Shown here in pieces: positions 42,269 to 53,167 of a DNA stretch of 64,000 bases (its first letter is position 1; each line of letters begins with the position of its first letter). A model generated the notes under the pieces. It saw only the letters and a list, made by a program, of their open reading frames with translations. It was not told where the DNA came from and searched no databases. Location: NCBI GenBank assembly GCA_902621675.1, contig CACNMX010000004.1:1-64000 (forward strand), given 5' to 3'. This stretch comes from an uncultured Prochlorococcus sp. Its GTDB lineage: Bacteria > Cyanobacteriota > Cyanobacteriia > PCC-6307 > Cyanobiaceae. Made by a program: the position numbers and the translations under genes.

Positions 42269-42955
42269 TTAATTAACTTTTAATTCAACTATTCTTCCAT
42301 CCTTAAATTTGGCTATTTTTTTTGCGCGATTTGCAACTTCATCTTCATGCGTAACTAAAACTATAGTTATTCCAGATTCATGCAGTTTGTCAAAAAGATC
42401 TAATACATCTTCAGTGGTTTTTGAGTCTAGTGCTCCAGTAGGTTCGTCGGCTAACAAAATTGCAGGGTTATTAATAATAGCCCTCGCAATAGCAACTCGT
42501 TGTTGTTGACCCCCTGATAATTGGTTTGGGCGATTATTCATCCTTTCTGAAAGACCAACTTTTTTTAAGGCATTCTTACCTCGCTCTAATCTTTGCTCAG
42601 GCTCAATACCAGCATAAATCATTGGCAAAGTTACGTTTTCAAGTGCAGTTGCGTCTGAAAGAAGATGAAATTGTTGAAAAACGAAGCCTAATTTTTGGTT
42701 ACGTATTTCCGCGAGCTCATCATCAGATAAATTCTCAACAGGAATACCATTTAATTTATAAATACCTTCAGATGGTCTATCTAAACATCCAATAATATTC
42801 ATTGCTGTACTTTTACCTGAGCCACTTGCTCCCATTACAGCTAAATAATCACCTTTATAAATTTCTAAATTTATGCTGTCTAAGGCTTTGACAGTTAAAT
42901 CCTCTTTACCATATGTTTTAGATATATTTTCTAAACTTGCAACTTTCTTAGACAT
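42269..42955 (-). CDS. ABC transporter ATP-binding protein (MacB/LolD/DevA type)
   Basis: GASGSGKSTAMNIIGCLDRPSEG, LSGGQQQRVAIARAIINNPAILLADEPTGALDSKT. Confidence 0.93.
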   Translation of the reverse strand: MSKKVASLENISKTYGKEDLTVKALDSINLEIYKGDYLAVMGASGSGKSTAMNIIGCLDRPSEGIYKLNGIPVENLSDDELAEIRNQKLGFVFQQFHLLSDATALENVTLPMIYAGIEPEQRLERGKNALKKVGLSERMNNRPNQLSGGQQQRVAIARAIINNPAILLADEPTGALDSKTTEDVLDLFDKLHESGITIVLVTHEDEVANRAKKIAKFKDGRIVELKVN

Positions 42956-42971
42956 TTATTGAGGAATTCTT

Positions 42972-44492
42972 CTAGGAAATATTGTTTGCTATAGCAATAA
43001 TATCTTGTAAGAAAGGAGTTTCTGAAACTGCTGTATTGGCTAATTTAAAAAGAGGATTAGATAGTATTCCTCCAAGAGCAGTTACTGCCACGCAAGTATA
43101 AAGTGCAATTCTCAAGGGAGGTAATCCTACAATTCCCCAATTAATTTCTGGATATGATTTGACTATTTCAGAAGCTTCCTGTGGTTCTTTCACTACCATC
43201 ATTTTTATCACTGAAATGTAGTAATAAATAGATATAACTGAAGTTACTAATCCAACAATTACTAGTAGATATTGATGATTTGCCCAACCTGCAAAGAACA
43301 AGTATATCTTTCCAAAAAATCCCAACATTGGAGGTAACCCTCCAAGAGATAGAAGACAAAGGCTTAAGCCTAATGTAATGAGAGGATCTTTTTGGTAAAG
43401 TCCCGAGTAATCAAGAATTCTGTCGGAACCAGTTCTTAGTGAGAAAAGTATTACACAAGAGAATGCACCCAAATTCATAAATAAATATGCAGCCAAATAT
43501 AAAACAGCAGCTGATAAACCATCTTGTGTGCCAGATACTATTCCAATCATTACAAATCCTGCTTGTCCAATAGAACTGTAAGCTAGCATCCTTTTCATTG
43601 AGGTTTGAGCTAGAGCTACAACATTTCCTAGAGCCATGCTCAATATTGCCAAAATGGTAAATAAAAGTTTCCATTCTTCGTCAAAAGAAGAGAAAGTTGT
43701 GCTTAATATTCTTATTGCAAATGCAAAGCCCGCTGTTTTTGAACCAACAGATAAAAAAGCTACTACAGGTGTAGGTGAACCTTCATATACATCAGGAGTC
43801 CATTGATGAAAGGGAACAGCAGCAATTTTAAAGGCAACTGTTGATAAGACAAATACAAGAGCTAGTGAAGTAATAAAGGATGGCTTATTGATAATTTCTA
43901 AACCTATAGTCGTTAAGTTTGTTGAACCACTTAATCCATAAAGAAAAGAGGATCCATACAAATAAACCGCAGCAGCAGCTGATCCAACAAGGAGGTATTT
44001 TAAGGCCGCTTCTGAACTTCTTGGATCTCTCTTGAGGTAACCAGAAAGTAAGTAACTTGCTACGGATAAAGTTTCAAGAGATATAAATACACTAATAAGG
44101 TCAGTAGATCCACACAAAAGCATTGCTCCAAGGGTGGCCGAAAGAACTATCGCAGCAAACTCGCCAATTGGGCTACCACTTTGTTCTGTATACCGCCAAC
44201 TTATAAGTAAAGAAATTAAGGTTGATAAAGAAATTATTGCTCTAAATGCGATTGCCAAATTATCTGAATTAAAGGACCCAAGGAATGCGCTTTCTACAGG
44301 ATTACTCCATTGCAATGCCAAACTAACGAGAGAGCTGCCAATTGATAAATAGCAAATTATTGGTGCCCATTTTGATGCAGTTTTTTCTCCAGCTAAATCT
44401 ACAAGAAGTGTTCCAACAATACCTAATAAAATAAAAGCCTCTGGAATAATGGCTTGAGCATTTAAATTAATTGTAAAGATTTCGTTGGGCAC
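42972..44492 (-). CDS. ndhB: NAD(P)H-quinone oxidoreductase subunit 2
   Basis: Multi-[76 protein letters not shown]. Confidence 0.97.
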   Translation of the reverse strand: MPNEIFTINLNAQAIIPEAFILLGIVGTLLVDLAGEKTASKWAPIICYLSIGSSLVSLALQWSNPVESAFLGSFNSDNLAIAFRAIISLSTLISLLISWRYTEQSGSPIGEFAAIVLSATLGAMLLCGSTDLISVFISLETLSVASYLLSGYLKRDPRSSEAALKYLLVGSAAAAVYLYGSSFLYGLSGSTNLTTIGLEIINKPSFITSLALVFVLSTVAFKIAAVPFHQWTPDVYEGSPTPVVAFLSVGSKTAGFAFAIRILSTTFSSFDEEWKLLFTILAILSMALGNVVALAQTSMKRMLAYSSIGQAGFVMIGIVSGTQDGLSAAVLYLAAYLFMNLGAFSCVILFSLRTGSDRILDYSGLYQKDPLITLGLSLCLLSLGGLPPMLGFFGKIYLFFAGWANHQYLLVIVGLVTSVISIYYYISVIKMMVVKEPQEASEIVKSYPEINWGIVGLPPLRIALYTCVAVTALGGILSNPLFKLANTAVSETPFLQDIIAIANNIS

Positions 44493-44667
44493 TTTATTAA
44501 ATTGGATTAAATTAGATGTTTGATTGTAAGGGTCTAAGAGTTAATCTTAACTTGATTATAATTTGTGGGTATGATTTTTGAAATTTTCAGAAGAAAATAC
44601 TTGAAAAAGCTTCAAATAATCATAATATGCCCTAACAGAACAAAAACACCAATTTTTGAAATAAACC

Positions 44668-47274
44668 TTGGATCACACACTTGTTATTGTTGAAAGTCCC
44701 ACCAAAGCAAAAACTATAAGAAAGTTTTTGCCTCCTAATTATGAAGTTCTCGCTTCAATGGGACATGTAAGAGATCTTCCAAAAGGAGCTGCTGAAATAC
44801 CTGCTGCGGTTAAAAAGGAAAAATGGTCAAGGATAGGAGTTAATACAACAGAAGATTTTGAACCACTTTATATAGTTCCAAAAGATAAAAAAAAGGTTGT
44901 TAAAGAGTTAAAAGATGCATTGAAAGGTGCGAACCAGCTATTACTGGCAACTGATGAAGATAGAGAGGGAGAGAGTATTAGCTGGCATCTCTTGCAAATA
45001 CTTAAGCCTAAAATACCAACTAAGAGAATGGTTTTTCATGAAATCACAAAAAAGGCAATTAATAAAGCTTTAGACCAAACAAGAGAAATTGATATGGAAC
45101 TTGTTCAGGCTCAAGAAACAAGAAGAATCTTGGACAGGCTTTTTGGATATGAATTATCTCCTTTACTTTGGAAGAAGGTGGCCCCCAGATTATCTGCTGG
45201 TCGTGTCCAATCAGTTTCTGTAAGACTTCTTGTTAGGAGAGAGAGAGAGAGAAGATCCTTTAAAAAAGCTAGTTACTGGGGGATTAAAGCTTCCCTAGTA
45301 AAAGATAATATTACTTTCGAAACTAAATTATTCAGTTTAAACGGTCAAAGAATTTCTAACGGTTCCGATTTCGACGAACAAACCGGTAAATTAAAAGAAG
45401 GAAACAAATCTTTAATAATTGGAGAAGAACAAGTAAATAATTTATTGAAGACTTTTTCCTCAGAGGATTGGTTAGTCTCAAAAATCGAAAAAAAGCCATC
45501 CACTCGTAAGCCAGTTCCTCCATTTACAACTAGCACATTACAACAAGAAGCAAATAGGAAGCTTCGTTTGTCTGCAAGAGAAACAATGAGATGTGCACAA
45601 GGTCTATATGAGAGAGGTTTCATAACATATATGAGAACTGATTCAGTTCATCTCTCCGAACAAGCCACAAGAGCTGCTAGAGAATGTGTCAGTTCTATGT
45701 ATGGAAAAGAATATTTATCTAACTCACCAAGACAATTTAATTCAACTGCAAGAAATGCTCAAGAAGCACACGAAGCTATTAGGCCGGCAGGTGAGGTATT
45801 TAAAACTCCAAAGGAAACTAACCTAACTGGTAGAGACTTATCACTTTACGATTTAATTTGGAAAAGAACTGTAGCTAGTCAAATGGCGGAAGCTAGGTTA
45901 ACAATGATTAATGCTGAAATTAGGGTAGGGGATGGATTATTTAAATCGAGCGGGAAAAGTATTGATTTCGCAGGATTCTTCAGAGCTTATGTCGAGGGAA
46001 GTGATGACCCAAGTTCATCCCTTGAACAACAAGAAATTATTCTCCCAAACTTAACAACTGGAACATGTCTTGAAGTTACTAATAAGGAATCTACTTTTCA
46101 TGAAACTAAACCTCCTGCAAGATATACAGAGGCTGCATTAGTTAAAGTTCTTGAAAAAGAAGGGATTGGGAGACCTTCTACCTATGCCAGCATTATTGGG
46201 ACCATAGTTGATAGAGGTTATGCGAATATATCTTCCAATACTTTGGCTCCAACGTTTACAGCTTTTGCTGTAACTGCTCTATTAGAAGAACATTTTCCTG
46301 ATCTGGTTGATACTACTTTTACTGCAAAAATGGAATCTTCATTGGATGAAATATCTTCAGGTAATCTTGAGTGGCTACCATACCTCGAAACTTTTTATAA
46401 AGGTAAAAATGGTTTGGAGGTAAAAGTTCAGAAAACAGAAGGTGATATTGATGGTAAAGCTTATAGACAAGTTGATTTCGAAGACCTTCCTTGCGTAGTC
46501 AGAATAGGCTCTAACGGACCTTGGCTAGAGGGTACAAAAATTGATGAATCTGGTAATGAAATTCAGGCTAAAGGTAATCTTCCAATGGACATTACTCCTG
46601 GAGATTTAGACTTAAAACAAGTTGATCAAATCTTAAGTGGCCCATCAGATCTTGGCACTGATCCAAAAACTGGGGAAAAAGTCTTTTTAAGATTTGGCCC
46701 TTATGGACCTTACGTTCAATTGGGAAATAATGATCAAGATAAAGCTAAACCAAGAAGAGCTTCATTACCCAAAGAGTTGAAAACTGATGATCTAACTCTA
46801 GATGAGGCTCTTGTACTTTTAAGTTTGCCTAGATTGTTAGGAGTTCATCCTGAAGGAGGAGTTGTTGAGGCTGATAGAGGAAGATTTGGCCCGTATATCA
46901 AATGGATTAAAAATGAAAATGAATCTGAAAACAGATCCTTAAAGAAAGAGGATGATGTTTTTACAGTTGATATAGAACGAGCATTAGAAATTCTTGCGAT
47001 GCCAAAAATGGGTAGAGGTGGGCAAGAGGTACTTAAAGACTTTGGAAAACCGAAAGAATTTAAAGAAAAAATTCAAATATTAAATGGAAGATATGGCGTC
47101 TATTTAAAATGTGGGAAAACTAATGTTTCGATTGCCAAAGATACTGACATAGAGAAATTCACCATAGATGATGCGGTATCTCTTTTAGAAGAAAAACTAA
47201 AAGATAAAAAAGGTGCAATTTTAAAAAAAACAAAAGTAAGTAATAAAAAAACTTTAAGGAAAAAGAAAAGTTAG
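44668..47274 (+). CDS. topA: DNA topoisomerase I
   Basis: LVIVESPTKAKTIRKFLP, ATDEDREGESISWHL, GFITYMRTDSVHLS, EGIGRPSTYASIIGTI. Confidence 0.97.
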   Translation: MDHTLVIVESPTKAKTIRKFLPPNYEVLASMGHVRDLPKGAAEIPAAVKKEKWSRIGVNTTEDFEPLYIVPKDKKKVVKELKDALKGANQLLLATDEDREGESISWHLLQILKPKIPTKRMVFHEITKKAINKALDQTREIDMELVQAQETRRILDRLFGYELSPLLWKKVAPRLSAGRVQSVSVRLLVRRERERRSFKKASYWGIKASLVKDNITFETKLFSLNGQRISNGSDFDEQTGKLKEGNKSLIIGEEQVNNLLKTFSSEDWLVSKIEKKPSTRKPVPPFTTSTLQQEANRKLRLSARETMRCAQGLYERGFITYMRTDSVHLSEQATRAARECVSSMYGKEYLSNSPRQFNSTARNAQEAHEAIRPAGEVFKTPKETNLTGRDLSLYDLIWKRTVASQMAEARLTMINAEIRVGDGLFKSSGKSIDFAGFFRAYVEGSDDPSSSLEQQEIILPNLTTGTCLEVTNKESTFHETKPPARYTEAALVKVLEKEGIGRPSTYASIIGTIVDRGYANISSNTLAPTFTAFAVTALLEEHFPDLVDTTFTAKMESSLDEISSGNLEWLPYLETFYKGKNGLEVKVQKTEGDIDGKAYRQVDFEDLPCVVRIGSNGPWLEGTKIDESGNEIQAKGNLPMDITPGDLDLKQVDQILSGPSDLGTDPKTGEKVFLRFGPYGPYVQLGNNDQDKAKPRRASLPKELKTDDLTLDEALVLLSLPRLLGVHPEGGVVEADRGRFGPYIKWIKNENESENRSLKKEDDVFTVDIERALEILAMPKMGRGGQEVLKDFGKPKEFKEKIQILNGRYGVYLKCGKTNVSIAKDTDIEKFTIDDAVSLLEEKLKDKKGAILKKTKVSNKKTLRKKKS

Positions 47275-47280
47275 AAAAAT

Positions 47281-47982
47281 ATGATTTTAAAAAAAAAAGA
47301 ATTTTTTTTATTAATTTTTTTAATTTTCTTGCAATCATGCTCTGGAGGGAGGATTGGAAATTTTCTTGAAAGTAGTTTTAATGATTTAGAAAAAACGAGC
47401 AAAAATGAAGATTTACAAAATAACTTATTAAATAAAAACGATATAAATTTAGAAAAAGAAAAAAAGAAATTTGATGATAAAAAAAATAAAAAAATTAAAA
47501 AAGTAGAAAAGCTAAAAAATGTTCCAGAAAATAAAAACGATATAAATTTAGAAAAAGAAAAAAAGAAATTTGATGATAAAAAAAATAAAAAAATTAAAAA
47601 AGTAGAAAAGCTAAAAAATGTTCCAGAAAATAAAAACGATATAAATTTAGAAAAAGAAAAAAAGAAATTTGATGATAAAAAAAATAAAAAAATTAAAAAA
47701 GTAGAAAAGCTAAAAAATGTTCCAGAAAATAAAAACGATATAAATTTAGAAAAAGAAAAAAAGAAATTTGATGATAAAAAAAATAAAAAAATTAAGAATT
47801 TTTCAAAAAAAAGAAAAATTGAGCTTCAATCTTACAAAATAATTTTTATCTTAAAAGATGTAGATCCAAAAGACCCTACTGAAGAGTTAAGTTCCATATT
47901 AAGTAATTCTGATGTAAATTTTGAAATAGAAAAGATTGAACGTATCTTAGATTCAAAAAATAAAAGTATGAATAAAAATTAA
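47281..47982 (+). CDS. repeat-containing hypothetical lipoprotein
   Basis: Signal peptide with lipobox FLQSCSGG; Lys-rich 33-aa tandem repeats; non-repetitive C-terminus. Confidence 0.7.
   Translation: MILKKKEFFLLIFLIFLQSCSGGRIGNFLESSFNDLEKTSKNEDLQNNLLNKNDINLEKEKKKFDDKKNKKIKKVEKLKNVPENKNDINLEKEKKKFDDKKNKKIKKVEKLKNVPENKNDINLEKEKKKFDDKKNKKIKKVEKLKNVPENKNDINLEKEKKKFDDKKNKKIKNFSKKRKIELQSYKIIFILKDVDPKDPTEELSSILSNSDVNFEIEKIERILDSKNKSMNKN
47431..47797 (+). repeat. 99-bp in-frame tandem repeat, about 3.7 copies
   Basis: Unit AATAAAAACGATATAAATTTAGAAAAAGAAAAAAAG... begins at 47431, 47530, 47629 and 47728; copies look identical until the 4th diverges near 47797. Confidence 0.95.
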
Positions 47983-48002
47983 TTAAAAATATCCAACAAA
48001 AA

Positions 48003-48641
48003 ATGAAAATAACAACAAAAACTGAAGCATTAAATATTGTCGAGACCTCTTATTTAGCATCTCTTTCGTCTTTATTATGGGTTGCATTATATTATTTGCC
48101 AATTGGAGGCGCTTTATTAAGATTGATTTTACCCCTCCCAATGATAATGTTGCACTTGAGAAGAGGAACTAAAACTGCATTGGAAGGACTCTTAATACAA
48201 TTTCTACTTTTATTCATAATTATGGGTCCTGTTAGAGGAACTTTATTTTTATTTCCTTATGGGATCTTGGCTTTTTGGTTGGGCTGGTGTTGGTTTAGAG
48301 AAAAAAGTTGGAGATTTAGTGTAACTGTAGGAGTTTTTATTGGAACCCTTGGCTTTTTCGTACGAGTAATTGCATTATCTACGTTGGTCGGTGATAATCT
48401 TTGGGTCTTAATTACTAGAGCAAGTTATGGTCTACTAGAAAAATTCATTGGATTATTAAATTTACCTTTTTCTCCCTCAATTTTAAGTATCCAATTAGGT
48501 GCAATTTTTTTAATAATTTTTCAAGAAATAGTTTATGTCTTAACGGTACATGTAGTTGCATATTCTCTGTTTCCAAGATTTAAATTAAATATCCCAGATC
48601 CCCCAAGATTATTAAATGGCTTAGTTGATTTAAATAATTGA
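48003..48641 (+). CDS. DUF2232 family membrane protein
   Basis: LNIVETSYLASLSSLLWVALYYLPIGGALLRLILPLPMIMLHLRRGTKTALEG; multi-TM. Confidence 0.75.
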   Translation: MKITTKTEALNIVETSYLASLSSLLWVALYYLPIGGALLRLILPLPMIMLHLRRGTKTALEGLLIQFLLLFIIMGPVRGTLFLFPYGILAFWLGWCWFREKSWRFSVTVGVFIGTLGFFVRVIALSTLVGDNLWVLITRASYGLLEKFIGLLNLPFSPSILSIQLGAIFLIIFQEIVYVLTVHVVAYSLFPRFKLNIPDPPRLLNGLVDLNN

Positions 48642-49810
48642 AAAAAGTAAAAATGTATAGTACAGAATTAGGTATAAATTTTTTTGGAGATGAATCCAAC
48701 AAAAAAAGACAATTTAATAAGATAGAAATACTAAAAAAGAATATTAAAAATTTAAAAATATTTCTTGTAATTGCAGGCACTAATACTTCTCAAATTCCAG
48801 GTATTTCTGCTGCAGGTATTAGTGCAAAATCAAGGAGAACAACTGCGCTCGCAGATGCCGAATTTTTGATTGAGGGTGTTTCAAAAGATCATAAATATAA
48901 ATTGCCTCTTCTCAATGCAGGAGTAACTCCTGCCCTAATCAGTCATGTTTGTTCAAAGCTTATCAATATTTATCCAGTTATTGTTCCTCTGGGAATAGGA
49001 GCAAAGCCTTATTTTAATCATTTGGTTGTAGAAGATAGAGATATGGGCCCATCAAATTGTCTTACTACAGGTAAATCGATGACTAAAGAGAGAGTTTTAA
49101 ATCTCTATGAAAAAGGTCTTGCGATAGGAAAATCCTTAAAACAATCAGTTTTAATTTCTGAATCTGTACCGGGGGGCACCACAACTGCTCAGGCAGTAAT
49201 GGAAGCTTTTGGGTTGCAGGTGTCTAATTTAGTTGGGAGCAGTTTATTTAAAGCTCCAAGAGAACTGAGAAGACAAGTAGTTAAAAGAGGACTTTTCAAT
49301 GCAAATTTCAAGGCTGATTTCGACTCTTTTGATGTTGTCGGGGCGGTAGGTGATCCTTTCCAAGCTTTTTCAATGGGTCTATTAATTGGTGCAAGGTTAG
49401 CAAAACAACCTGTAATATTGGCTGGCGGAAGTCAGATGTTAGCAGTCATTTTGCTTGTATTAGAATTATTAGATGAAAAAAAGAAAGATGAATTTATTGA
49501 AGATGTTTTTATTGCGACAACTGGGTGGCTTGTGAAAGATAATTCTTTAAATGATTTAGTAAATCTAATTAATGAAAAATATGATGTCAAATTATTTGGT
49601 TTAGCAAGTCCTTTAAATTTCGAATCTTCAAAATACAAAGAATTGAGGGATTATGAATTAGGTCATGTAAAAGAAGGTGTAGGTGCTGGTGGAATATCAT
49701 TGCTTGCTTTCTTAGATGGATTTAAAAATGAAGAAATAGTTTCATTGTGTCAACAAAATCTGGAATTGATGAAGGGCCTAGGTCAAATTTCTTTAGAGAA
49801 GGATTGCTGA
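48638..49810 (+). CDS. cobT: CobT-like nicotinate-nucleotide--dimethylbenzimidazole phosphoribosyltransferase family protein
   Basis: VIAGTNTSQIPGISAAGISAKSRRTTALADAEFL, SVPGGTTTAQAVMEAFG, AGGSQMLAVI. Confidence 0.85.
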   Translation: MKKVKMYSTELGINFFGDESNKKRQFNKIEILKKNIKNLKIFLVIAGTNTSQIPGISAAGISAKSRRTTALADAEFLIEGVSKDHKYKLPLLNAGVTPALISHVCSKLINIYPVIVPLGIGAKPYFNHLVVEDRDMGPSNCLTTGKSMTKERVLNLYEKGLAIGKSLKQSVLISESVPGGTTTAQAVMEAFGLQVSNLVGSSLFKAPRELRRQVVKRGLFNANFKADFDSFDVVGAVGDPFQAFSMGLLIGARLAKQPVILAGGSQMLAVILLVLELLDEKKKDEFIEDVFIATTGWLVKDNSLNDLVNLINEKYDVKLFGLASPLNFESSKYKELRDYELGHVKEGVGAGGISLLAFLDGFKNEEIVSLCQQNLELMKGLGQISLEKDC

Positions 49811-50809
49811 ATGTTTTCAAAATTTGCAACCAGAAGAGAATTTTTAAATTGTGGTAAGCTTTCGCTTTTATTTTTCTTAAACTCTTGTAGTAATCTTTCT
49901 AATAAAGTAAAAATTGCATTACAAAATTCTTTTTATCCAGAATCTTTTAAAGATACGATTCCAAAAGATTGGAAGCAGGAAAAAATTAATTTTGAAAATA
50001 TTCGGCTACAAAAAGATAGAAACACAATTTTCAATTCTGACTTTACTTTAATAAATGATGGATGGATTTCTAGTATAGATTTTGCAGAATTTGAAAAAAT
50101 AAATGAATATGCACTGTTCGAAAATTTGGATAAGAGATCGATAGATTTTTTGGGAAGTTTTAATCAATATCAGAGAAGGAAATTATTTCCTATTGGCGTA
50201 GTACCCTATACAATTATCATTAAAAATAATAAAGAACTAATAAATTCAGCCAGAACTTCTTGGGATTTTCTTCTTTCTAAAAAATTAAATGGCAAAATTA
50301 TCTTCCCACAAAGTCCCAGAATAATATTATCAATTGCTCAAAAAATTAATTCATCTAATTCTTTAAAAAAACTCAAAAGTCAAGCAATGTTATTTGATGA
50401 TAAAAATATGCTCAATTGGTTGATAAATTCTGATGCTAGTGTCGCAATAGTTCCTTATAGTCTTTGTTCAAAATATTTAAAAATAGATCCAAGGCTTTCT
50501 TTAGTTTTCCCAAGCCAAGGCGTACCTTTGATGTGGCATTTTCTACTTAGTCGATCAAATCTAAATAATGGAATATTAATTAAATGGATTAAATCTCTAG
50601 AAAATAAATCAATAGTAGATAAATTAGTAAGCCAGGGTTGGTATCTACCATTTAATAGTGATTATTCGCAAAGTAAATATAAATCTGAAATGTTTCCCAT
50701 CTCAGGACCTTCTGAGGAATGTTGGGAAAATAGTTGGTCTTTCCCTCTACTAACAAATGAACAAAAAATTAATCTTAAAAATTTCTGGAATGAGTCCTTA
50801 TCCCCATAA
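49811..50809 (+). CDS. putative lipoprotein / periplasmic solute-binding-like protein
   Basis: N-terminus FATRREFLNCGKLSLLFFLNSCSN (RR plus lipobox-like LNSC); overall pattern suggests an extracellular binding protein. Confidence 0.5.
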   Translation: MFSKFATRREFLNCGKLSLLFFLNSCSNLSNKVKIALQNSFYPESFKDTIPKDWKQEKINFENIRLQKDRNTIFNSDFTLINDGWISSIDFAEFEKINEYALFENLDKRSIDFLGSFNQYQRRKLFPIGVVPYTIIIKNNKELINSARTSWDFLLSKKLNGKIIFPQSPRIILSIAQKINSSNSLKKLKSQAMLFDDKNMLNWLINSDASVAIVPYSLCSKYLKIDPRLSLVFPSQGVPLMWHFLLSRSNLNNGILIKWIKSLENKSIVDKLVSQGWYLPFNSDYSQSKYKSEMFPISGPSEECWENSWSFPLLTNEQKINLKNFWNESLSP

Positions 50810-51940
50810 TCTTTTTGTAGGATTTTCTATTAATAAGGTATGAGTTTCTTTCAATAAATTCGGTATATCTAATTTACTAGGACACTTGGGAACACATTCA
50901 TTACATTCTTGACAAAATGAGGAATTTTTTTCTTCCCACCAATGGCCAGCTTTTCCTATTAAATTGTATCTTTCTTTTGAAAATTCTAGTTGGCCATAAC
51001 CAATAGATATATTTCTTAAACGAAGTATTTCTGGAATAGGAACTTCATTTGGACATGGAAGACAAGATCTACATTGTTCACATTTGGTTGAGTTTAATCT
51101 TTCACTAGCAACTTCCTCAATTTTATTCAGGGCGCTTTTTTCAAGTTTTGTAAGCTTTTCGAATGAGTTTCTAAGTTTATGAGCAAATTCGAAATCTTTT
51201 TTATTTGTCGCCCCCAATGACAAAGTCGTAATGCCTTTTGCCAACAAGAATCGATACGCTAATTCTAATGGATGAAAAGGCTTGGAGGCCTCTAACAAAA
51301 AATCACTTGGGGAATATAGTCTACCGCCTTTATCTGCAGGCGATATTGCTAATACTCCCATACCTTTTTTTATAGCTTCCTCTGCCAAATTAATTTTAGA
51401 TTGATCTAAATAATGTAAATGTAGACTACAAAAACTAAAAACTTTACAATTAATTGCTTCTTTAATTAGTGAATAACTTCCGTGTGAACTAAAACCAACT
51501 TGATCAACTAGTTCTTTCTCAAGTATCCATGATATGAATTTCTTACCCTCCCCAGCTAGAACCCAATTTAGATGTTGTCTTAAGTTGAGTCCGTGAATTG
51601 CAAGATTATTAATTTTCTTGCGATTTAAATTTTCAAGAGACTTTTTAAAATTATTTTTTAAAAAGTCAAAATCACCCTTTGGTAAAACTTTGGAAGTAAT
51701 CACCCAATTTTTTTCTTTTATATTCTCTTCTATTGCTAGTTTTTTTATTGATTTTCCAATAAGTGATTCAGCATCACCATATGAAGGTGCTGTTTCAATA
51801 TGGTTAATTCCTACATAATATGCATTTTTTATAATGCTATACATTTTTTCGAGACTTTCAGTCGCTCGCATTGTCCCTAAAGTGAATAAGCTAACTTGAG
51901 CTCCTCTCCCAAATGATCTTTTGTGTGAATTAATACTCAT
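50798..51940 (-). CDS. aldo/keto reductase with C-terminal ferredoxin-like Cys motifs
   Basis: THAT-type AKR motifs (HIETAPSYGDAESLIGKSI, VGFSSHGS) and CEQCRSCLPCP...CQECNECVPKCP. Confidence 0.88.
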   Translation of the reverse strand: MSINSHKRSFGRGAQVSLFTLGTMRATESLEKMYSIIKNAYYVGINHIETAPSYGDAESLIGKSIKKLAIEENIKEKNWVITSKVLPKGDFDFLKNNFKKSLENLNRKKINNLAIHGLNLRQHLNWVLAGEGKKFISWILEKELVDQVGFSSHGSYSLIKEAINCKVFSFCSLHLHYLDQSKINLAEEAIKKGMGVLAISPADKGGRLYSPSDFLLEASKPFHPLELAYRFLLAKGITTLSLGATNKKDFEFAHKLRNSFEKLTKLEKSALNKIEEVASERLNSTKCEQCRSCLPCPNEVPIPEILRLRNISIGYGQLEFSKERYNLIGKAGHWWEEKNSSFCQECNECVPKCPSKLDIPNLLKETHTLLIENPTKRLWG

Positions 51941-52052
51941 CTAAATATGATCAATTTCTTGTTATTTACTCTTTAATTTATTTATAGTTGAAAATGATTT
52001 AAAGTAAATTAAAGTAAATACAAAATTTTGCAAAAATATTTTTTTTAAATCT

Positions 52053-52706
52053 ATGTTCACAGGAATAATTCAATCAATTGGAAAACTAAAACAAGAAAAA
52101 AATATTTTAGAAATTGAAATTCTAGATAATTTTTTTGATATGGCAATAGGTGACAGCATAGCTGTTGATGGTATTTGTTTGACAGTTAAAGAGATTTTTC
52201 AAAATAAATTTACTGTTGATGTTAGCGAAGAAACATTAAAAAAAACAACTTTAGGAGTAAAGTCGAATCTGAATCAGATTGTCAATTTGGAGCCCGCTCT
52301 TAGGGTGTCTGACCGTCTAGGAGGGCATATAGTCAGTGGTCATGTTGATGGCCTTGGAATAGTTGAGAATATAGAAAAATTAGAGAAATCCTGGCTTTTA
52401 TCTATTAAGTGGAAAAATAATAATTTTTCGAAATACATAGTTAACAAAGGCAGTATTTGTGTAAATGGTATAAGTCTTACAATTGCAAAATATGAGAAGG
52501 AAGGAGAAATATTTACTATTGCGATAATTCCTCATACTTGGCATAACACAAATCTGAATAAATTAAATGTCGGTGAAAGCGTAAACCTCGAGGCAGATGC
52601 ACTAATTAAATATGTAGAGAAATTACTTTTATTTAATAAAAATAGCAATAATGATATAACTTCAAATACTATTTCTTCGGAGTGGCTCAAAGAAAATGGT
52701 TGGTAA
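52053..52706 (+). CDS. ribE: riboflavin synthase alpha chain
   Basis: MFTGIIQSIGKL, GDSIAVDGICLTV, LGGHIVSGHVDGLG, GSICVNGISLTI, NLEADALIKYVEK. Confidence 0.97.
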   Translation: MFTGIIQSIGKLKQEKNILEIEILDNFFDMAIGDSIAVDGICLTVKEIFQNKFTVDVSEETLKKTTLGVKSNLNQIVNLEPALRVSDRLGGHIVSGHVDGLGIVENIEKLEKSWLLSIKWKNNNFSKYIVNKGSICVNGISLTIAKYEKEGEIFTIAIIPHTWHNTNLNKLNVGESVNLEADALIKYVEKLLLFNKNSNNDITSNTISSEWLKENGW

Positions 52707-52716
52707 AATATATTTT

Positions 52717-53070
52717 TTAATTTATTGGAATTAGATAAATTGTTTTTGATTCTTTTTTAAGATCGATTTTAAATTCTTGACCAGGTTCTAGACCTAATTT
52801 TTTGGTGTAGGCATGACCAATTAAAAGGTTGCCATTGCCATGAACTTTAGTTTTGAATTCTGTCTGTCTGCCTCTTGAAGCTTTATTACCATTTCTCCCC
52901 TGACGACCATTTCCTATTTTGTAACCCTTAGCTTCGATAAGCGCTCTATAAAAACTCTTTCTTAAGATTCTTCCGCTAGGACCTACGTACCCACAACATT
53001 TTGCTATCTCATCTTCAGATTTTTTACTTAATAGTTTTGTTTTTTCAAGAAGTTCTTTTCCTTCTAGCAT
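52717..53070 (-). CDS. AbrB family transcriptional regulator (cyAbrB)
   Basis: LEGKELLEKTKLLSKKSEDEIAKCCGYVGPSGRILRKSFYRALIEAKGYK, GNGNLLIGHAYTKKLGLEPGQEFKIDL. Confidence 0.93.
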   Translation of the reverse strand: MLEGKELLEKTKLLSKKSEDEIAKCCGYVGPSGRILRKSFYRALIEAKGYKIGNGRQGRNGNKASRGRQTEFKTKVHGNGNLLIGHAYTKKLGLEPGQEFKIDLKKESKTIYLIPIN

Positions 53071-53167
53071 TATCTGACAAATTTCTAATTATATATTCTT
53101 ACTAAAAAGGAGAACTGTGGCAATATAAATTAATAAAAAATATATTTAATTTTTTAAATTTAGTTTT

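Noticed and set aside
43411-43674. 87-aa minus ORF inside ndhB (and 43168-43359)
   Set aside because: Alternate frame of ndhB with no coding motifs.
47431-47797. Possible CRISPR-like array from regular repetition
   Set aside because: Units are contiguous with no variable spacers, and the array is in frame within a lipoprotein ORF.
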